NCBI GenBank assembly: GCA_017309115.1
Contig: JAFLEF010000002.1
Coordinates: 62,001-126,000 of the forward strand
From: Verrucomicrobiota bacterium
Lineage (GTDB): Bacteria > Verrucomicrobiota > Verrucomicrobiia > Limisphaerales > UBA9464
DNA: 64,000 nt
Direction of reading: 5' to 3'
Position numbers and translations under genes: made by a program. The notes under the pieces are model-generated. The model saw nothing but the letters and a program-made list of their open reading frames with translations. It was not told the origin of the DNA and searched no databases. Of this stretch, positions 1 to 9,791 are shown in pieces (the stretch's first letter is position 1; every line of letters starts with the position of its first letter).

Positions 1-1
1 C

Positions 2-1288
2 CGACTGTTGGTGGCGGTTTCCGGCGGTATCGACTCCATGGTCCTGCTCACAGGCCTCCTCAATCTGGCTCCCAAGTTAGAGTTGAGTTTGCGAATCGCT
101 CATGCGGACCATCAATTGCGCGGAGCCGAATCGGATCGGGATGCGGCATCGGTGGCGGCTGTCGCGGCCCATTTCGGGTTGCCGGTGGTCATCCGTAAAC
201 TGGAGGTGCGTTCGAAGAAGTCCGCTTCGCCGGAATCCGTAGAAATGGTCGCCCGGCGACTGCGCCACCGCTTTCTGGCGGAGGAAGCCCTGGCGGGCGG
301 CGAATCCACGGTGGCACTGGGACATCAGGCTGATGATCAGGCCGAGCTCGTGCTGCTTCGTCTCCTCCGTGGGGCCGGGAGTGACGGGTTGAGCGGAATG
401 AACTGGTGCGATCCTTCGCCCGCAGACTCACAGGTGCGGCTGATTCGCCCGCTTTTGGACTTTTCCAGAGACGAACTGCGACAGGCCGCGGCTGAACTGG
501 AAGTGACTTTCCGGGAGGATTCGAGCAATCAGGGCCCTCAGTACCTCCGCAATCGAATCCGTCATGAACTACTTCCGTATCTGGAACGGGAGTTCAATCC
601 TAGGATCCGTCGGGGTCTGCAGCGAACGGCCGACATTCTCGGTGCTGAAGCCGCCTGGTTGGCCGACGAGGTCCGGAAGTGGCGGGCCGCAACCAATGCT
701 CTGCCGTTCGCCGAACTCCCCGTGGCCCTACAGCGGGGCATTTTGCGGCAGCAACTTTGGGAATGGGGTCAAGAAGGGGACTTCGAGACGATTGAAAAGC
801 TCCGTGAATCCGTTCCTTCAACCCAGTCGCCATTGCTGACCCTGACCCGCGGCTCGGACGGCATTCTGCGGTCGAAGTCGACCCTTCCGAACTACCGGAT
901 AGAAGAGCGTTCAGTCGTCCTCGGCCGGACCAACCGCGTGCATTTCGGCGGCGCCGAATTGGTTCTGAAGAGATCCCGAAAGGTAGCTGCTGCGAATGCG
1001 TTGTTTGCTCAGGAATCATTTGATGCCCAACGTGTTGGACCCGTTGTGACGTTCCGCCATTGGCGCCCGGGCGATCGGTTTCAGCCGCTCGGTTTCCGGC
1101 AACCTTCCAAAGTGCAAAACCTTTTTGTGAATCGGAAGATTCCCCCCGCCGAACGGCGAACGGCGGTGGTTGGCACCACCTCGGCGGGGATCTTGTTTTG
1201 GGTGGAGGGATTGCCTCCCGGTGAAGCCTTCAAACTGGGTCCGAAGACGGATCAGATCCTGACGGTGAAGTGGCGTCGGGAACGCTGA
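2..1288 (+). CDS. tilS: tRNA(Ile)-lysidine synthase, 5' end cut by window
   Basis: This enzyme uses ATP and lysine to convert C34 of the CAU-anticodon tRNA-Ile to lysidine, so that the tRNA reads AUA; it acts in the cytoplasm. The N-terminal PP-loop SGGIDS lies in the first ten visible residues and is followed by the HUP-fold core. The C-terminal TilS domain is recognisable from [15 protein letters not shown] and [13 protein letters not shown]. The frame is open to the left edge, where codons for R-L precede LVAVSGG, so the true start lies outside the window and the TTG at 8 is only an internal codon. About 426 residues are visible, close to full length. ftsH follows 73 bases downstream, a frequent neighbour of tilS in bacteria. 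A CAU tRNA that could be its substrate lies at 41.7 kb. Confidence 0.95.
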   Translation, partial: RLLVAVSGGIDSMVLLTGLLNLAPKLELSLRIAHADHQLRGAESDRDAASVAAVAAHFGLPVVIRKLEVRSKKSASPESVEMVARRLRHRFLAEEALAGGESTVALGHQADDQAELVLLRLLRGAGSDGLSGMNWCDPSPADSQVRLIRPLLDFSRDELRQAAAELEVTFREDSSNQGPQYLRNRIRHELLPYLEREFNPRIRRGLQRTADILGAEAAWLADEVRKWRAATNALPFAELPVALQRGILRQQLWEWGQEGDFETIEKLRESVPSTQSPLLTLTRGSDGILRSKSTLPNYRIEERSVVLGRTNRVHFGGAELVLKRSRKVAAANALFAQESFDAQRVGPVVTFRHWRPGDRFQPLGFRQPSKVQNLFVNRKIPPAERRTAVVGTTSAGILFWVEGLPPGEAFKLGPKTDQILTVKWRRER

Positions 1289-1361
1289 TTACGGGGGATT
1301 TCAGGGGGAAACATGCCTTGCACCGAATGGCCCCGGTGATAGGTTCGATCCAAGTTTCAAC

Positions 1362-3371
1362 ATGCCCGACGACAACGATAGCGGACGGAACCAGAACGCC
1401 GGCGGTGGCTCACCGATTCAAGCACGCACGTGGCTGGTTTGGATAGCGGTGGCCGCCCTGATCCCCCTGCTCCTCTTTTTCCAACGCAACAGCCAGCAGC
1501 GGTATCAGCCGATTTCGCAGAAGAAGCTGTTTGATCTCGTGTCGTCGAACCTGATCGAGAGTGGCGAGATCAACTACAGTGCTCAGTCGCAGAACCTACG
1601 CATTGTCCGAGGTCGGTATTTCACTTTGGAAGAGGGGAAAACCAATTTGATTCCGTTCTCAGTGGAAGCCCGGTTGACGCCCATGAAGGAGGACATCCTA
1701 CTGGACACGGGTCGTTTCCGGGCAGTGGATAACAACAATGTTTTCCTGCAGGTGGTCCTCGGGTTGTTACCGATCATCATTGTCGGCTTGCTGATTTGGT
1801 TCTTCTTCATTCGCCAAATCAAAGCAGCGGGTCGCGGAGCGCTGAGCTTCGGTAAATCCAAGGCCCGTTTGCTCAGCAAAGAAAAAAACAAAACCACCTT
1901 CAAGGACGTCGCCGGTGTGGAAGAAGCCAAAGAGGAAGTGGCGGAACTGGTCGAGTTCCTCAAAGACCCCAAGAAGTTTCAAAAACTGGGCGGGCGAATT
2001 CCCAAGGGCATCCTGATGGTGGGTCCTCCGGGAACCGGAAAGACGCTGTTGGCCAAGGCTATTGCCGGCGAGGCGGACGCAGCGTTTTTCAGCATCAGCG
2101 GGTCCGACTTCGTGGAGATGTTCGTCGGTGTTGGCGCGAGCCGAGTCCGCGACATGTTTGAGCAGGCCCGCAAGAACACCCCCTGCCTGATCTTCATCGA
2201 CGAAATTGACGCAGTGGGCCGAGCCCGCGGTCATGGCCTGGGCGGTGGCAACGACGAGCGGGAGCAGACGCTCAACGCTCTGCTGGTCGAGATGGATGGG
2301 TTCGACACTCAGGAAGGGATCATCATCATCGCGGCGACCAACCGGCCTGACGTCCTGGACCCAGCGCTATTGCGACCGGGACGCTTTGACCGTCAGGTGA
2401 CCGTGAATCTGCCGGATGTCCGCGGCCGCGAGGCGATTCTCAAAGTTCACGCCAAAAACGTGAAGTTGGACAGCAGCGTCGACCTCTCTGTCATTGCCCG
2501 GGGCACCCCGGGATTCTCAGGCGCCGAATTGGCCAACCTTCTGAACGAAGCCGCGCTGATTGCCGCCAGTGGCAATAAAAAGGCCATCGGCATGCGGGAA
2601 TTGGAAGAAGCCCGCGACAAAGTCCGCTGGGGCCGGGAACGACGCAGCCTGGCAATGTCCGAGGAGGAGAAGCGGGCGACGGCGTGGCACGAAGCTGGGC
2701 ATGCTCTCGTCAACGTCTTGCTGCAACACACGCATCCGCTACACAAAGTAACGATCATTCCTCGAGGCCGGGCCCTGGGTGTGACCATGTCGTTGCCAAA
2801 AGAGGATGTGTTGAACATGCGCCGCAAGCAGGCGTTGGATTTGATCACGATGACCATGGCGGGGCGGATCGCCGAGGCGATGGTTATTGACGACATCTCG
2901 AGTGGCGCGGCGGGCGACATTCAGCAAGCCACCTCGATCGCCAAGTCGATGGTCATGCACTGGGGCATGAGCGAGAAACTGGGTAACGTCCTTTACGGCG
3001 AAGCACAGGAGTATGTCTTCCTGGGTCGCGACATGATGCGGTCGAAGGAATACAGTGAACAGACCGCGGAAGCGATCGACGCCGAGGTCAAGCGACTCGT
3101 GGATGACGGCTACAACACCGCCAAGCGCCTGATCGATGAGCATCGGGCTCAGCTTGAGATGATCGCCAACGCGTTGCTCGAATACGAGACGTTGGACGGT
3201 TCCCAAGTCGAAGAGATCGTGAAGACGGGCAAGTTCACTCCGCCGCCGGTCAATCCGACCAACGTTGATCCGCCGAGCGGTGCTCCGGCCTCCACGCCGC
3301 TGCCGGAAGTTGTGAAGCCGCTTCCGCCCAAACTTCCAGGGTTTGGCTCACCGGCCCCTGCGGCCGCCTAG
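1362..3371 (+). CDS. ftsH: ATP-dependent zinc metalloprotease FtsH
   Basis: This is a membrane-anchored AAA+ protease of 669 aa that degrades misfolded and regulatory membrane and cytoplasmic proteins. An N-terminal membrane segment (about residues 24-42) and a second one (about 128-148) flank a periplasmic domain. The AAA module carries Walker A GPPGTGKT (221-228), Walker [10 protein letters not shown] and the second region of homology [20 protein letters not shown]. The zinc site HEAGH is at 443-447. The C-terminal tail is proline- and alanine-rich and is probably flexible. The gene follows tilS on the same strand and ends at a strong intrinsic terminator, so it probably closes the tilS-ftsH unit. 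Confidence 0.98.
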   Translation: MPDDNDSGRNQNAGGGSPIQARTWLVWIAVAALIPLLLFFQRNSQQRYQPISQKKLFDLVSSNLIESGEINYSAQSQNLRIVRGRYFTLEEGKTNLIPFSVEARLTPMKEDILLDTGRFRAVDNNNVFLQVVLGLLPIIIVGLLIWFFFIRQIKAAGRGALSFGKSKARLLSKEKNKTTFKDVAGVEEAKEEVAELVEFLKDPKKFQKLGGRIPKGILMVGPPGTGKTLLAKAIAGEADAAFFSISGSDFVEMFVGVGASRVRDMFEQARKNTPCLIFIDEIDAVGRARGHGLGGGNDEREQTLNALLVEMDGFDTQEGIIIIAATNRPDVLDPALLRPGRFDRQVTVNLPDVRGREAILKVHAKNVKLDSSVDLSVIARGTPGFSGAELANLLNEAALIAASGNKKAIGMRELEEARDKVRWGRERRSLAMSEEEKRATAWHEAGHALVNVLLQHTHPLHKVTIIPRGRALGVTMSLPKEDVLNMRRKQALDLITMTMAGRIAEAMVIDDISSGAAGDIQQATSIAKSMVMHWGMSEKLGNVLYGEAQEYVFLGRDMMRSKEYSEQTAEAIDAEVKRLVDDGYNTAKRLIDEHRAQLEMIANALLEYETLDGSQVEEIVKTGKFTPPPVNPTNVDPPSGAPASTPLPEVVKPLPPKLPGFGSPAPAAA

Positions 3372-3393
3372 CGGAGTTCCGAATGGCCAATTC

Positions 3394-3430
3394 AAGCGGC
3401 CGGGTTAATTGACCCGGCCGCTTTGTTTTT
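3394..3430 (+). terminator. Intrinsic terminator after ftsH
   Basis: A 12-bp perfect stem (3394-3405 paired with 3412-3423) encloses the loop TAATTG and is followed by a run of mostly T (TTTGTTTTT). It begins 22 bases after the ftsH stop and separates ftsH from rpe. Confidence 0.9.
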
Positions 3431-3448
3431 ACAACCTGAGTTCCCAGC

Positions 3449-4126
3449 ATGATTATTGCGCCTTCCCTGCTTGCCGCAGATTTCGGCCGCTTCGCCCAGG
3501 AAGCGGCGCGGGCCGACCGCACTTCTGCCGAATACCTCCATCTCGACATCATGGACGGTCACTTCGTGCCCAACATTTCCTTTGGGCCGGCGGTGGTGAA
3601 AGCCGTGCGACCTGCCTTCACCCGATACCTGGATGTCCACCTGATGGTCTCGAAGCCGGAAATCCTGTTCGATCCGTTTGTCCAAGCCGGAGCCGATGGC
3701 ATGACGGTTCATGTGGAGTTGGGGAACGCAGTCAATGCCCTGTTGTGGAAGATTCGATCCTTGGGAAAGCGGGTGGGCTTGGCCGTAAACCCGCCGACCA
3801 ACATCACGGCGGTAAAGCCGTATCTTTCACAGATCGATTTGTTGTTGATCATGACCGTCAACCCGGGCTTTGGAGGGCAGCCGTTCATTCACGAATGTGT
3901 TCCGAAGATTCAACAGGCGGCGGCGTGGCGGAAAGAATTGCAGTTGAATTACCGGATCGAGGTTGATGGCGGGATCAACGATGATACGGCGGAAGAGTGC
4001 GCGGCGGCAGGCGCCGACACCTTCGTGGCAGGCACCTCGCTTTTCCAACATCGGAACCTGACCGCTGCGGTGAACCGGATGCGACGGCGGGTCGATGTTG
4101 CATCGCAGTCCCTGTTCCCGACTTGA
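3449..4126 (+). CDS. rpe: Ribulose-phosphate 3-epimerase
   Basis: This enzyme interconverts D-ribulose 5-phosphate and D-xylulose 5-phosphate in the pentose phosphate pathway. It is 225 aa, the usual length for this TIM-barrel family. Signatures are IAPSLLAADFGRF at the N-terminus, LHLDIMDGHFVPN (metal-binding His and catalytic Asp), HLMV, MTVNPGFGGQPF, and EVDGGIND carrying the second catalytic Asp. The start at 3449 leaves only 18 bases after the ftsH terminator, so a separate promoter must overlap that region or lie within ftsH. The EamA transporter gene begins 30 bases downstream. Confidence 0.96.
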   Translation: MIIAPSLLAADFGRFAQEAARADRTSAEYLHLDIMDGHFVPNISFGPAVVKAVRPAFTRYLDVHLMVSKPEILFDPFVQAGADGMTVHVELGNAVNALLWKIRSLGKRVGLAVNPPTNITAVKPYLSQIDLLLIMTVNPGFGGQPFIHECVPKIQQAAAWRKELQLNYRIEVDGGINDDTAEECAAAGADTFVAGTSLFQHRNLTAAVNRMRRRVDVASQSLFPT

Positions 4127-4156
4127 AATTGCCGTTGCCACGATTGGGACTACCGC

Positions 4157-5047
4157 ATGCTCGCCGCGCTGCTGGCCACGACTCTCTTCGCGTTGTCGTC
4201 GGTCACGGCGAAACGTTCCGTTAATCTCCTCGGGTCGACCCACGCCAATCTCGTTCGAATCGCCCTGGCTACCCTGGTTTTGGGGTTGTGGGCTCATTTG
4301 TTTGGCGGCGGTTGGGGCGGGTCGTCCTGGGGCTGGTTCGTCGTCAGCGGACTTATCGGCTTCGGGATTTGCGATACCGCCATCTTTCTCGCACTGCCCC
4401 GCTTGGGAGCGCAGCTGACCAGCCTGATGGTGCAATGTCTGGCGGCCCCGATTGGGGCGCTGGTGGAGTGGCTGTGGCTGGGAACGCGCTTGAGCAGTCA
4501 TCATCTGGCGGCTGGGGCTCTGATACTCGGGGGCGTCGCCGTTGCGCTGGTGCCAAACAAGTCGGGCCAGACCCGACTGCATTCGGGCTGGGTGGGATTT
4601 GCCTTGGGTGCTCTCGCCGCCGCGGGACAAGCCATCGGCGCGATTCTAAGCCGCCACGGGCAATTGCTTGCCCACGAGCGGGGAGAATCTCTGGACGCCC
4701 TGACCGTCGCGTACCAACGGATTGTCGCCGGACTGGCCTTCACCTGCGTTTGGTGGATCTGGGCTCGGCGGCACCGGATTGGAGCACCTCCCCCCGGCCC
4801 CCTGGCGGTGCGACCCGCGGTTCCCTGGGTCGTGTTGAATGCGTTGTCGGGCCCCTCTCTCGGGGTCGCTGCTTACCAATGGGCGCTGCAGCTTCAACCT
4901 AGTGGAATCGTGTTGGCCATTGCGGCGCTCACGCCCCTGGCGGTCATCCCGTTGGCGTGGTGGATTGACGGTGAACGTCCCACCGCCCGGTCGGTCTCGG
5001 GGGGTATCCTGGCTGTTGGTGGAGCCGTTTGGCTGGCGTTGCACTAG
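4157..5047 (+). CDS. EamA/DMT-family membrane transporter
   Basis: This 296-aa hydrophobic protein belongs to the drug/metabolite transporter superfamily. About ten membrane segments are arranged as two EamA repeats. The first repeat begins at LAALLATTLFALSSVTAKR and the second around WVVLNALSGPSLGVAAYQW, with the typical closing segment ALTPLAVIPLAWWIDGE. Such proteins export or import small metabolites, but the substrate cannot be read from the sequence. It follows rpe closely and is probably cotranscribed with it. A 9-bp hairpin lies just after the stop codon. Confidence 0.85.
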   Translation: MLAALLATTLFALSSVTAKRSVNLLGSTHANLVRIALATLVLGLWAHLFGGGWGGSSWGWFVVSGLIGFGICDTAIFLALPRLGAQLTSLMVQCLAAPIGALVEWLWLGTRLSSHHLAAGALILGGVAVALVPNKSGQTRLHSGWVGFALGALAAAGQAIGAILSRHGQLLAHERGESLDALTVAYQRIVAGLAFTCVWWIWARRHRIGAPPPGPLAVRPAVPWVVLNALSGPSLGVAAYQWALQLQPSGIVLAIAALTPLAVIPLAWWIDGERPTARSVSGGILAVGGAVWLALH

Positions 5048-5052
5048 AGTCG

Positions 5053-5083
5053 GGAGAGGCGTCGCCAAAAGCCTCGCCTCTCC
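5053..5083 (+). terminator. Hairpin after the EamA gene, possible weak terminator
   Basis: GGAGAGGCG (5053-5061) pairs perfectly with CGCCTCTCC (5075-5083) across a 13-base loop. There is no T-run after the stem, so intrinsic termination is doubtful. It may instead stabilise the 3' end of the upstream transcript. Confidence 0.35.
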
Positions 5084-5125
5084 GCCCACCACTCTGTCAC
5101 GTTTCGGCCGGCGTTTTGCTATCGC

Positions 5126-6226
5126 ATGGCCCTTTCTGCGCCTACACCCACTGCTTCTTCCCGAAATCTGCACCTCTACGGCTTGGACACCTTCCGGTTT
5201 CTCAGCGCGTTGCTGGTGATTTTCACCCACACCGGGGTTCCATTTCCGACGGAGTTCGCGGCCCGGTTGGGGATCGTCGGAAAAATTCTGGGAGCCCTGT
5301 ACGTCAATCTCTTCAATGGCCAGGGCGCCGTCATGGTGTTCTTCGTCGTTTCGGGATTGTGCATTCATTTACCGCAAGTAGGCCGGGGAACTCCGAACTG
5401 GGGCGCCTTCCTGATTCGCCGATACCTTCGTTTGGCCGTGCCCTTGTTGGCAGCATTCGCCCTCAGCCCCCTGCTCCAATCGAAGATCTTTAACGGAGCC
5501 AACCCCGTCTATTCGATCTGGTGGAGCTTGATTGCCGAGTTGATCTACTATTCATGCTACCCTGCCCTCTTTTGGGCAGCGCGGCGCTGGAGCTGGACCT
5601 GGGTGGTGGCCGTTAGCTTCGGAGTATCGCTGGTGCTGTTGGGTCTGAATTATCAGGTCCTGCATCCCGCCAAATTCGGACGCGTCACCACGGCCATCAT
5701 CTACTTGCCGGTCTGGATTCTCGGTTGCCTGCTGGCGGAGCAGATTGGTCAGGGCCGGCTGCCGCACCCCCAGCAGGTCGGAATGTCCCGCTGGTTGTGG
5801 CGGGCGGCGATTGTGGGCGCGCTAATCCTTAGCAACGCGCTGATCCACCACGCGCCGGCCTTCGTGCCGCCGGTTCGCTTTCCGTTTGCGGTTCTGATGG
5901 TCGGGGTCGTGGCGTGGCTCTGGCTGCCCAGGGAATTGGCGTGGTGTCAGGCGCATCGGCCCTTCCGTTGGCTGGAATGGTGCGGGGCGCTGACCTATTC
6001 CCTCTATCTCACCCATCTGAACTGGCACGACCTTTGGATCCGGGGCTCCACCTATCGGGAGTCCTTGGGGAAGGGCACGTTCGGGGAGTTTCTTGCTCAC
6101 ACCCTCTTCATTTTGGCGCTGACCGTGGTGTTCTATTTCCTGATCGAAGGTCCCTCCCATCGGCTGGCCCGAGCGGCGGGACAGTGGTGGGATCGACGAC
6201 AGCGCGCCCAACCCGCCGGCAGTTGA
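5126..6226 (+). CDS. Acyltransferase 3 family membrane protein
   Basis: This 366-aa integral membrane protein is of the OafA/YrhL acyltransferase type (acyltransferase 3), which moves acetyl or other acyl groups onto cell-surface sugars. The N-terminal signature LDTFRFLSALLVIFTH holds the catalytic-type His after the first membrane helix. VFFVVSGLCIHLP and the arginine-containing FLIRRYLRL are also typical, and about ten membrane segments follow. The downstream part shows YSLYLTHLNWHDLW, another family hallmark. A paralogue at 44642-45751 shares the order and spacing of these motifs. The nearby glycosyltransferases suggest a role in envelope polysaccharide decoration. This is inference; the acceptor is unknown. 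Confidence 0.88.
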   Translation: MALSAPTPTASSRNLHLYGLDTFRFLSALLVIFTHTGVPFPTEFAARLGIVGKILGALYVNLFNGQGAVMVFFVVSGLCIHLPQVGRGTPNWGAFLIRRYLRLAVPLLAAFALSPLLQSKIFNGANPVYSIWWSLIAELIYYSCYPALFWAARRWSWTWVVAVSFGVSLVLLGLNYQVLHPAKFGRVTTAIIYLPVWILGCLLAEQIGQGRLPHPQQVGMSRWLWRAAIVGALILSNALIHHAPAFVPPVRFPFAVLMVGVVAWLWLPRELAWCQAHRPFRWLEWCGALTYSLYLTHLNWHDLWIRGSTYRESLGKGTFGEFLAHTLFILALTVVFYFLIEGPSHRLARAAGQWWDRRQRAQPAGS

Positions 6227-6310
6227 AGTTCCGAACCCAATGACTTCACCCGGGCGCAGCATTGCCGAACGCCGGTACAATCCGCAGAGTCCCCGCTTCG
6301 CAAACTAGGC

Positions 6311-8776
6311 ATGAAGGTTACGCTCAATTGGCTGAAGCAATACGTGGACGTCACCGGCACTCCCGCCGAACTGACAGAACGTCTCACCCAACTCGGTCTC
6401 GAGGTCGAAGGGGTCGTCGAATTGGCCGGGGAATTTACCGGGGTGGTGGTCGCCCAGGTGATCACCCGGGACAAGCATCCCAATGCTGACAAGCTTTCGG
6501 TGTGTCGGGTGAATGATGGCCGGGGCGAACGACAGATTGTCTGCGGTGCCCAGAATTTTCAGCCCGGCGATAAGGTTCCCCTCATTCTCCCCGGGAGCTC
6601 CCTGCCGCCCAAGCCGGGAGAGACCCAGCCGTTTGTGATCAAGGTCGGCAAGATCCGGGGCGTCGAATCCCACGGCATGATGTGTTCGGCCGACGAATTG
6701 AGCCTCGATCCAGAAGCGATTGGGCTTCGCCGAGAGGATGGACTGCTGATCTTGCCGGCGTCGGCGACAGTGGGCCAACCACTCGCGGAGTTTCTCGGTC
6801 GGGGTAGTCGAGACGTCGTCTTCGATTTGGAAGTCACGCCCAACCGACCGGACCTCAACAGCGTCATCGGTATTGCCCGCGAACTCGCGGCGGAGAGTTG
6901 TCTCCCCTTACTAATCCCCGAAGTGCCCGAGCCGGCCACCGTGGGGGATCCGGTGGGGGGCTTGGTGGGAGTTGCACTGGAAGCTCCAGAGTTGTGTCCG
7001 CGTTACACCGCTCGGGTGGTCCGCGGAGTCAAGGTGGGTCCCAGTCCGGATTGGCTGCGGCAAACTCTTGAGAAGGTGGGCTTGCGCAGCGTCAACAACG
7101 TCGTGGACGTCACCAATTTCGTGATGCTGGAGTCGGGTCAACCCCTGCACGCCTTCGATTATCACTTGATCGCTCCCGGGCCGGCCGGACTTCCTACGAT
7201 CGTGGTGCGTGCGGCTCAGGCGGGGGAAACCTTTGTGACTCTCGACGGCCAATCACACCGGCTCTCCGCCGATCAATTGCTGATCGCCGATTCCCAAAAG
7301 GGCATTGCGCTCGCGGGTGTGATGGGAGGCGCCAACTCCGGCATTCAAGAATCAACGGTCGATGTGTTGATCGAGTCGGCGTACTTCTCGCCCACCAACA
7401 TCCGGCGAACGAGCAAAACGCTAGGTCTGCGCACCGACGCCAGTTACCGCTTCGAACGTGGGGCCGACATTGGAGCCGCCGATTGGGCCAGCCGACGCTG
7501 TGTTCAATTGATCCTCGATGTCGCGGGCGGTGTTCCGGCCGCCGGGGTGGTGGATGCGTATCCGCAGCCGGTGGCGCCAAAATCAATTACGCTCCGCTTT
7601 TCGCGGGTTAATGCCCTGCTCGGATTGGACCTGGCACCCGCCGAAATTGAATCTCTGCTCCGTCGGCTGGACCTGCCCGCGGAAGCGCCAGCCGAAGCGG
7701 ACACAATTTGCTGCCGAATTCCGAGTTACCGGGTCGACCTCAAACGCGAGGTGGATCTCATCGAAGAGGTTGCTCGACTGTATGGAGTCGAGCGCATCCC
7801 CGCTTCAGCCCCTCGGGGAGCTCTTGGGTCGCATCCGTTTGATGCCCGCTTCGACGAGTTGGCGCGGGTGCGGGAGATTCTGACGGGGTTGGGACTTAGC
7901 GAAGCCCAGGGGCAAACGCTGATCTCGTCGGCGGAAATCCTGGGTTCGTCTCCCGAAAGCTGGGTGCGCCTGTCGAATCCCCTGAGCAGCGACATGGACT
8001 GTCTGCGGCCGAGCCTACTACCGGGATTGCTGACCATCCTGCGCGCCAATCAGCATCGGAAGTCGCCGAATCTGCAGTTGTTCGAGGTTGGCCGGACCTT
8101 CACTCAGACCACTTCGGGAATTCAGGAGAAATGGCGATTGGCCGTGGCCCTGACTGGACTGCGCAGTCCGGAATTCTGGTCGGGTGAATCTCGCGGCGAA
8201 ACGTGCGACATCTTCGATCTCAAGGGTATCTTTGAAGAGTTGCTTGAGCGTTTGGGACTTCGCGGAATTCAGTTCGCTCGACGAGCGGATCCCACACCGC
8301 TGTTCCTGGAATCCGCTGAGATCTCCCTGGGCGGCAAGTTGGTATTGGGTGAACTCGGCCAACTGCAAATCGCCGCAGCCCGACGCTACGATCTCCGAGA
8401 GGCCGCGCTCCTGCTGGAGATCGACCTCGAGACGATCCTCAATAAGTCCAATTCCGAACGATCCTTCAAACCCTTGCCGGCGTTTCCCTCGGTCCAGCGG
8501 GACCTCTCAGTTGTGGTCCTGGAATCCGTGACCCACGATTCCGTGGTTCAGGCCATTCGCCGGGCCAAGCCGGCCAACTTGGAAAAGGTCGAACTCTTCG
8601 ACGTATTTCGCGGGAAGAACGTTCCGTCCGGACACAAGAGTCTGGCGTACGCTTTCACCTATCGCTCGACCGAGCGCACCCTGCGGGATGACGAAGTGGC
8701 CGCGGCTCAGGCCCGCGTGGTGGAGACACTCAAGACCGCTTTGAACGCGCAGGTGCGCGACAAGGAAACGGCATGA
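6311..8776 (+). CDS. pheT: Phenylalanine--tRNA ligase beta subunit
   Basis: PheT is the large subunit of the (alpha-beta)2 phenylalanyl-tRNA synthetase. At 821 aa it is of normal length. The N-terminal EMAP/OB tRNA-binding domain is visible at FTGVVVAQVITRDKHPNADKL. B3/B4 editing segments follow (NVVDVTNFVMLESGQPLHAFD), then the B5 domain and the inactive class II core. The C-terminal anticodon-binding FDX-ACB domain begins near FPSVQRDLSVVVLE. The catalytic subunit gene pheS is not adjacent: the upstream neighbour is an acyltransferase. pheS must therefore be elsewhere in the genome. The stop overlaps the next gene by four bases (ATGA). Confidence 0.97.
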   Translation: MKVTLNWLKQYVDVTGTPAELTERLTQLGLEVEGVVELAGEFTGVVVAQVITRDKHPNADKLSVCRVNDGRGERQIVCGAQNFQPGDKVPLILPGSSLPPKPGETQPFVIKVGKIRGVESHGMMCSADELSLDPEAIGLRREDGLLILPASATVGQPLAEFLGRGSRDVVFDLEVTPNRPDLNSVIGIARELAAESCLPLLIPEVPEPATVGDPVGGLVGVALEAPELCPRYTARVVRGVKVGPSPDWLRQTLEKVGLRSVNNVVDVTNFVMLESGQPLHAFDYHLIAPGPAGLPTIVVRAAQAGETFVTLDGQSHRLSADQLLIADSQKGIALAGVMGGANSGIQESTVDVLIESAYFSPTNIRRTSKTLGLRTDASYRFERGADIGAADWASRRCVQLILDVAGGVPAAGVVDAYPQPVAPKSITLRFSRVNALLGLDLAPAEIESLLRRLDLPAEAPAEADTICCRIPSYRVDLKREVDLIEEVARLYGVERIPASAPRGALGSHPFDARFDELARVREILTGLGLSEAQGQTLISSAEILGSSPESWVRLSNPLSSDMDCLRPSLLPGLLTILRANQHRKSPNLQLFEVGRTFTQTTSGIQEKWRLAVALTGLRSPEFWSGESRGETCDIFDLKGIFEELLERLGLRGIQFARRADPTPLFLESAEISLGGKLVLGELGQLQIAAARRYDLREAALLLEIDLETILNKSNSERSFKPLPAFPSVQRDLSVVVLESVTHDSVVQAIRRAKPANLEKVELFDVFRGKNVPSGHKSLAYAFTYRSTERTLRDDEVAAAQARVVETLKTALNAQVRDKETA

Positions 8777-9771
8777 AGTTGACGTTCTGTGCCGCGGAGG
8801 ATCGCAAGGGCGCCGAGATCGGGCTCAAGCTCTTGGTCGCCAGCGTGGCGGAACATTGTCCCGACGTTCCGCTGCACCTGTACCGACCAGATCCGCTGCC
8901 GGAATTCGCCGCGTGGCTGAAACGATTCCCCCAGGTTCGTCTGTTTCCCGAACGTCCGCGGGGAGCGCATCAATGGAACTGCAAGCCCCAGTCGCTGACC
9001 CCAGAACTGAGCGAACCGGATTCAGAAGCCGTCTGGCTGGATTCAGATCTGATGCTGACCAAGGATCCCCGGCCGCTGTTCCGGAGATTGTCTCCTGACC
9101 AACTCGGCATCACCCAGGAGCCGCCCAGTCAGGCGGACCAGGGATCCTTGTTGCGGACGAAAGCGTGGAAACTGCCGGTGGGTCGTGAACTGCCTCAAAC
9201 GCTGAACTCCTGTGTCTTGCGGGTCACGCGCCAGCATCTGCCCTTGCTCACTCGTTGGCGGGAGCTTCTGGAGAGTCCGGAGTATGTCGCCATTCAAGGC
9301 CGACCGGTTTCGGAACGCGGAGTGGCCTTTGCTTCGGATCAGGACGTGCTCAATGCGCTGCTCGGTTCGAAGGAGTTTGCCCATGTGCCCATCGGCCAGT
9401 TCCGGAACGGCGTCGATGTCATTCACTGCGGCGGCGCCTTGGGTTACTCAATCTCGGAACGGTTGGCCGGACTATTCCTACCCCGCCCCACCTTCTTTCA
9501 TGCGATTTCGGTGAAGCCGTGGGTGGTGTTGTCCGGTGTTCCTCTGCCTGGCCAATCAGCTTGGTTTCGCCGCTTGATGCACGAGGTTTCCCCCTACCTC
9601 GCCTACGCCCGCCGCTATCGGGACGTAGTGGATGATCCCTGCGAATGGTTGGATCGGAGTTCCCCCGTGGGCCTGGCGATGCGGGCGGCGGGTTTGGGCC
9701 ATTGGGCCTTGCGCGGCTTGCCCATCACTGTCGCCGCCACCCTGCTCCGCCGCATTCGTCCGGTAGAGTGA
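8773..9771 (+). CDS. Probable glycosyltransferase (GT-A like, DxD motif)
   Basis: This 332-aa soluble protein probably has a nucleotide-diphospho-sugar transferase fold. The N-terminal strand MKLTFCAAED, the segment HQWNCKPQSL and a candidate metal/nucleotide site VWLDSDLML (about residue 93) fit GT-A enzymes that handle retained sugar nucleotides, such as family 8-like proteins. No membrane anchor or signal peptide is apparent. Its ATG overlaps the pheT stop (ATGA), which implies translational coupling. The next gene, 20 bases on, is a second glycosyltransferase, so the pair probably acts in the same glycan or glycolipid pathway. The exact family and sugars cannot be assigned by eye. Confidence 0.6.
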   Translation: MKLTFCAAEDRKGAEIGLKLLVASVAEHCPDVPLHLYRPDPLPEFAAWLKRFPQVRLFPERPRGAHQWNCKPQSLTPELSEPDSEAVWLDSDLMLTKDPRPLFRRLSPDQLGITQEPPSQADQGSLLRTKAWKLPVGRELPQTLNSCVLRVTRQHLPLLTRWRELLESPEYVAIQGRPVSERGVAFASDQDVLNALLGSKEFAHVPIGQFRNGVDVIHCGGALGYSISERLAGLFLPRPTFFHAISVKPWVVLSGVPLPGQSAWFRRLMHEVSPYLAYARRYRDVVDDPCEWLDRSSPVGLAMRAAGLGHWALRGLPITVAATLLRRIRPVE

Positions 9772-9791
9772 ATGCTGGATGGGTCGGGCCA

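Noticed and set aside
6240-6310. 22-codon frame before pheT as a Phe leader peptide
   Set aside because: It contains only one Phe codon and no terminator or hairpin pair follows.
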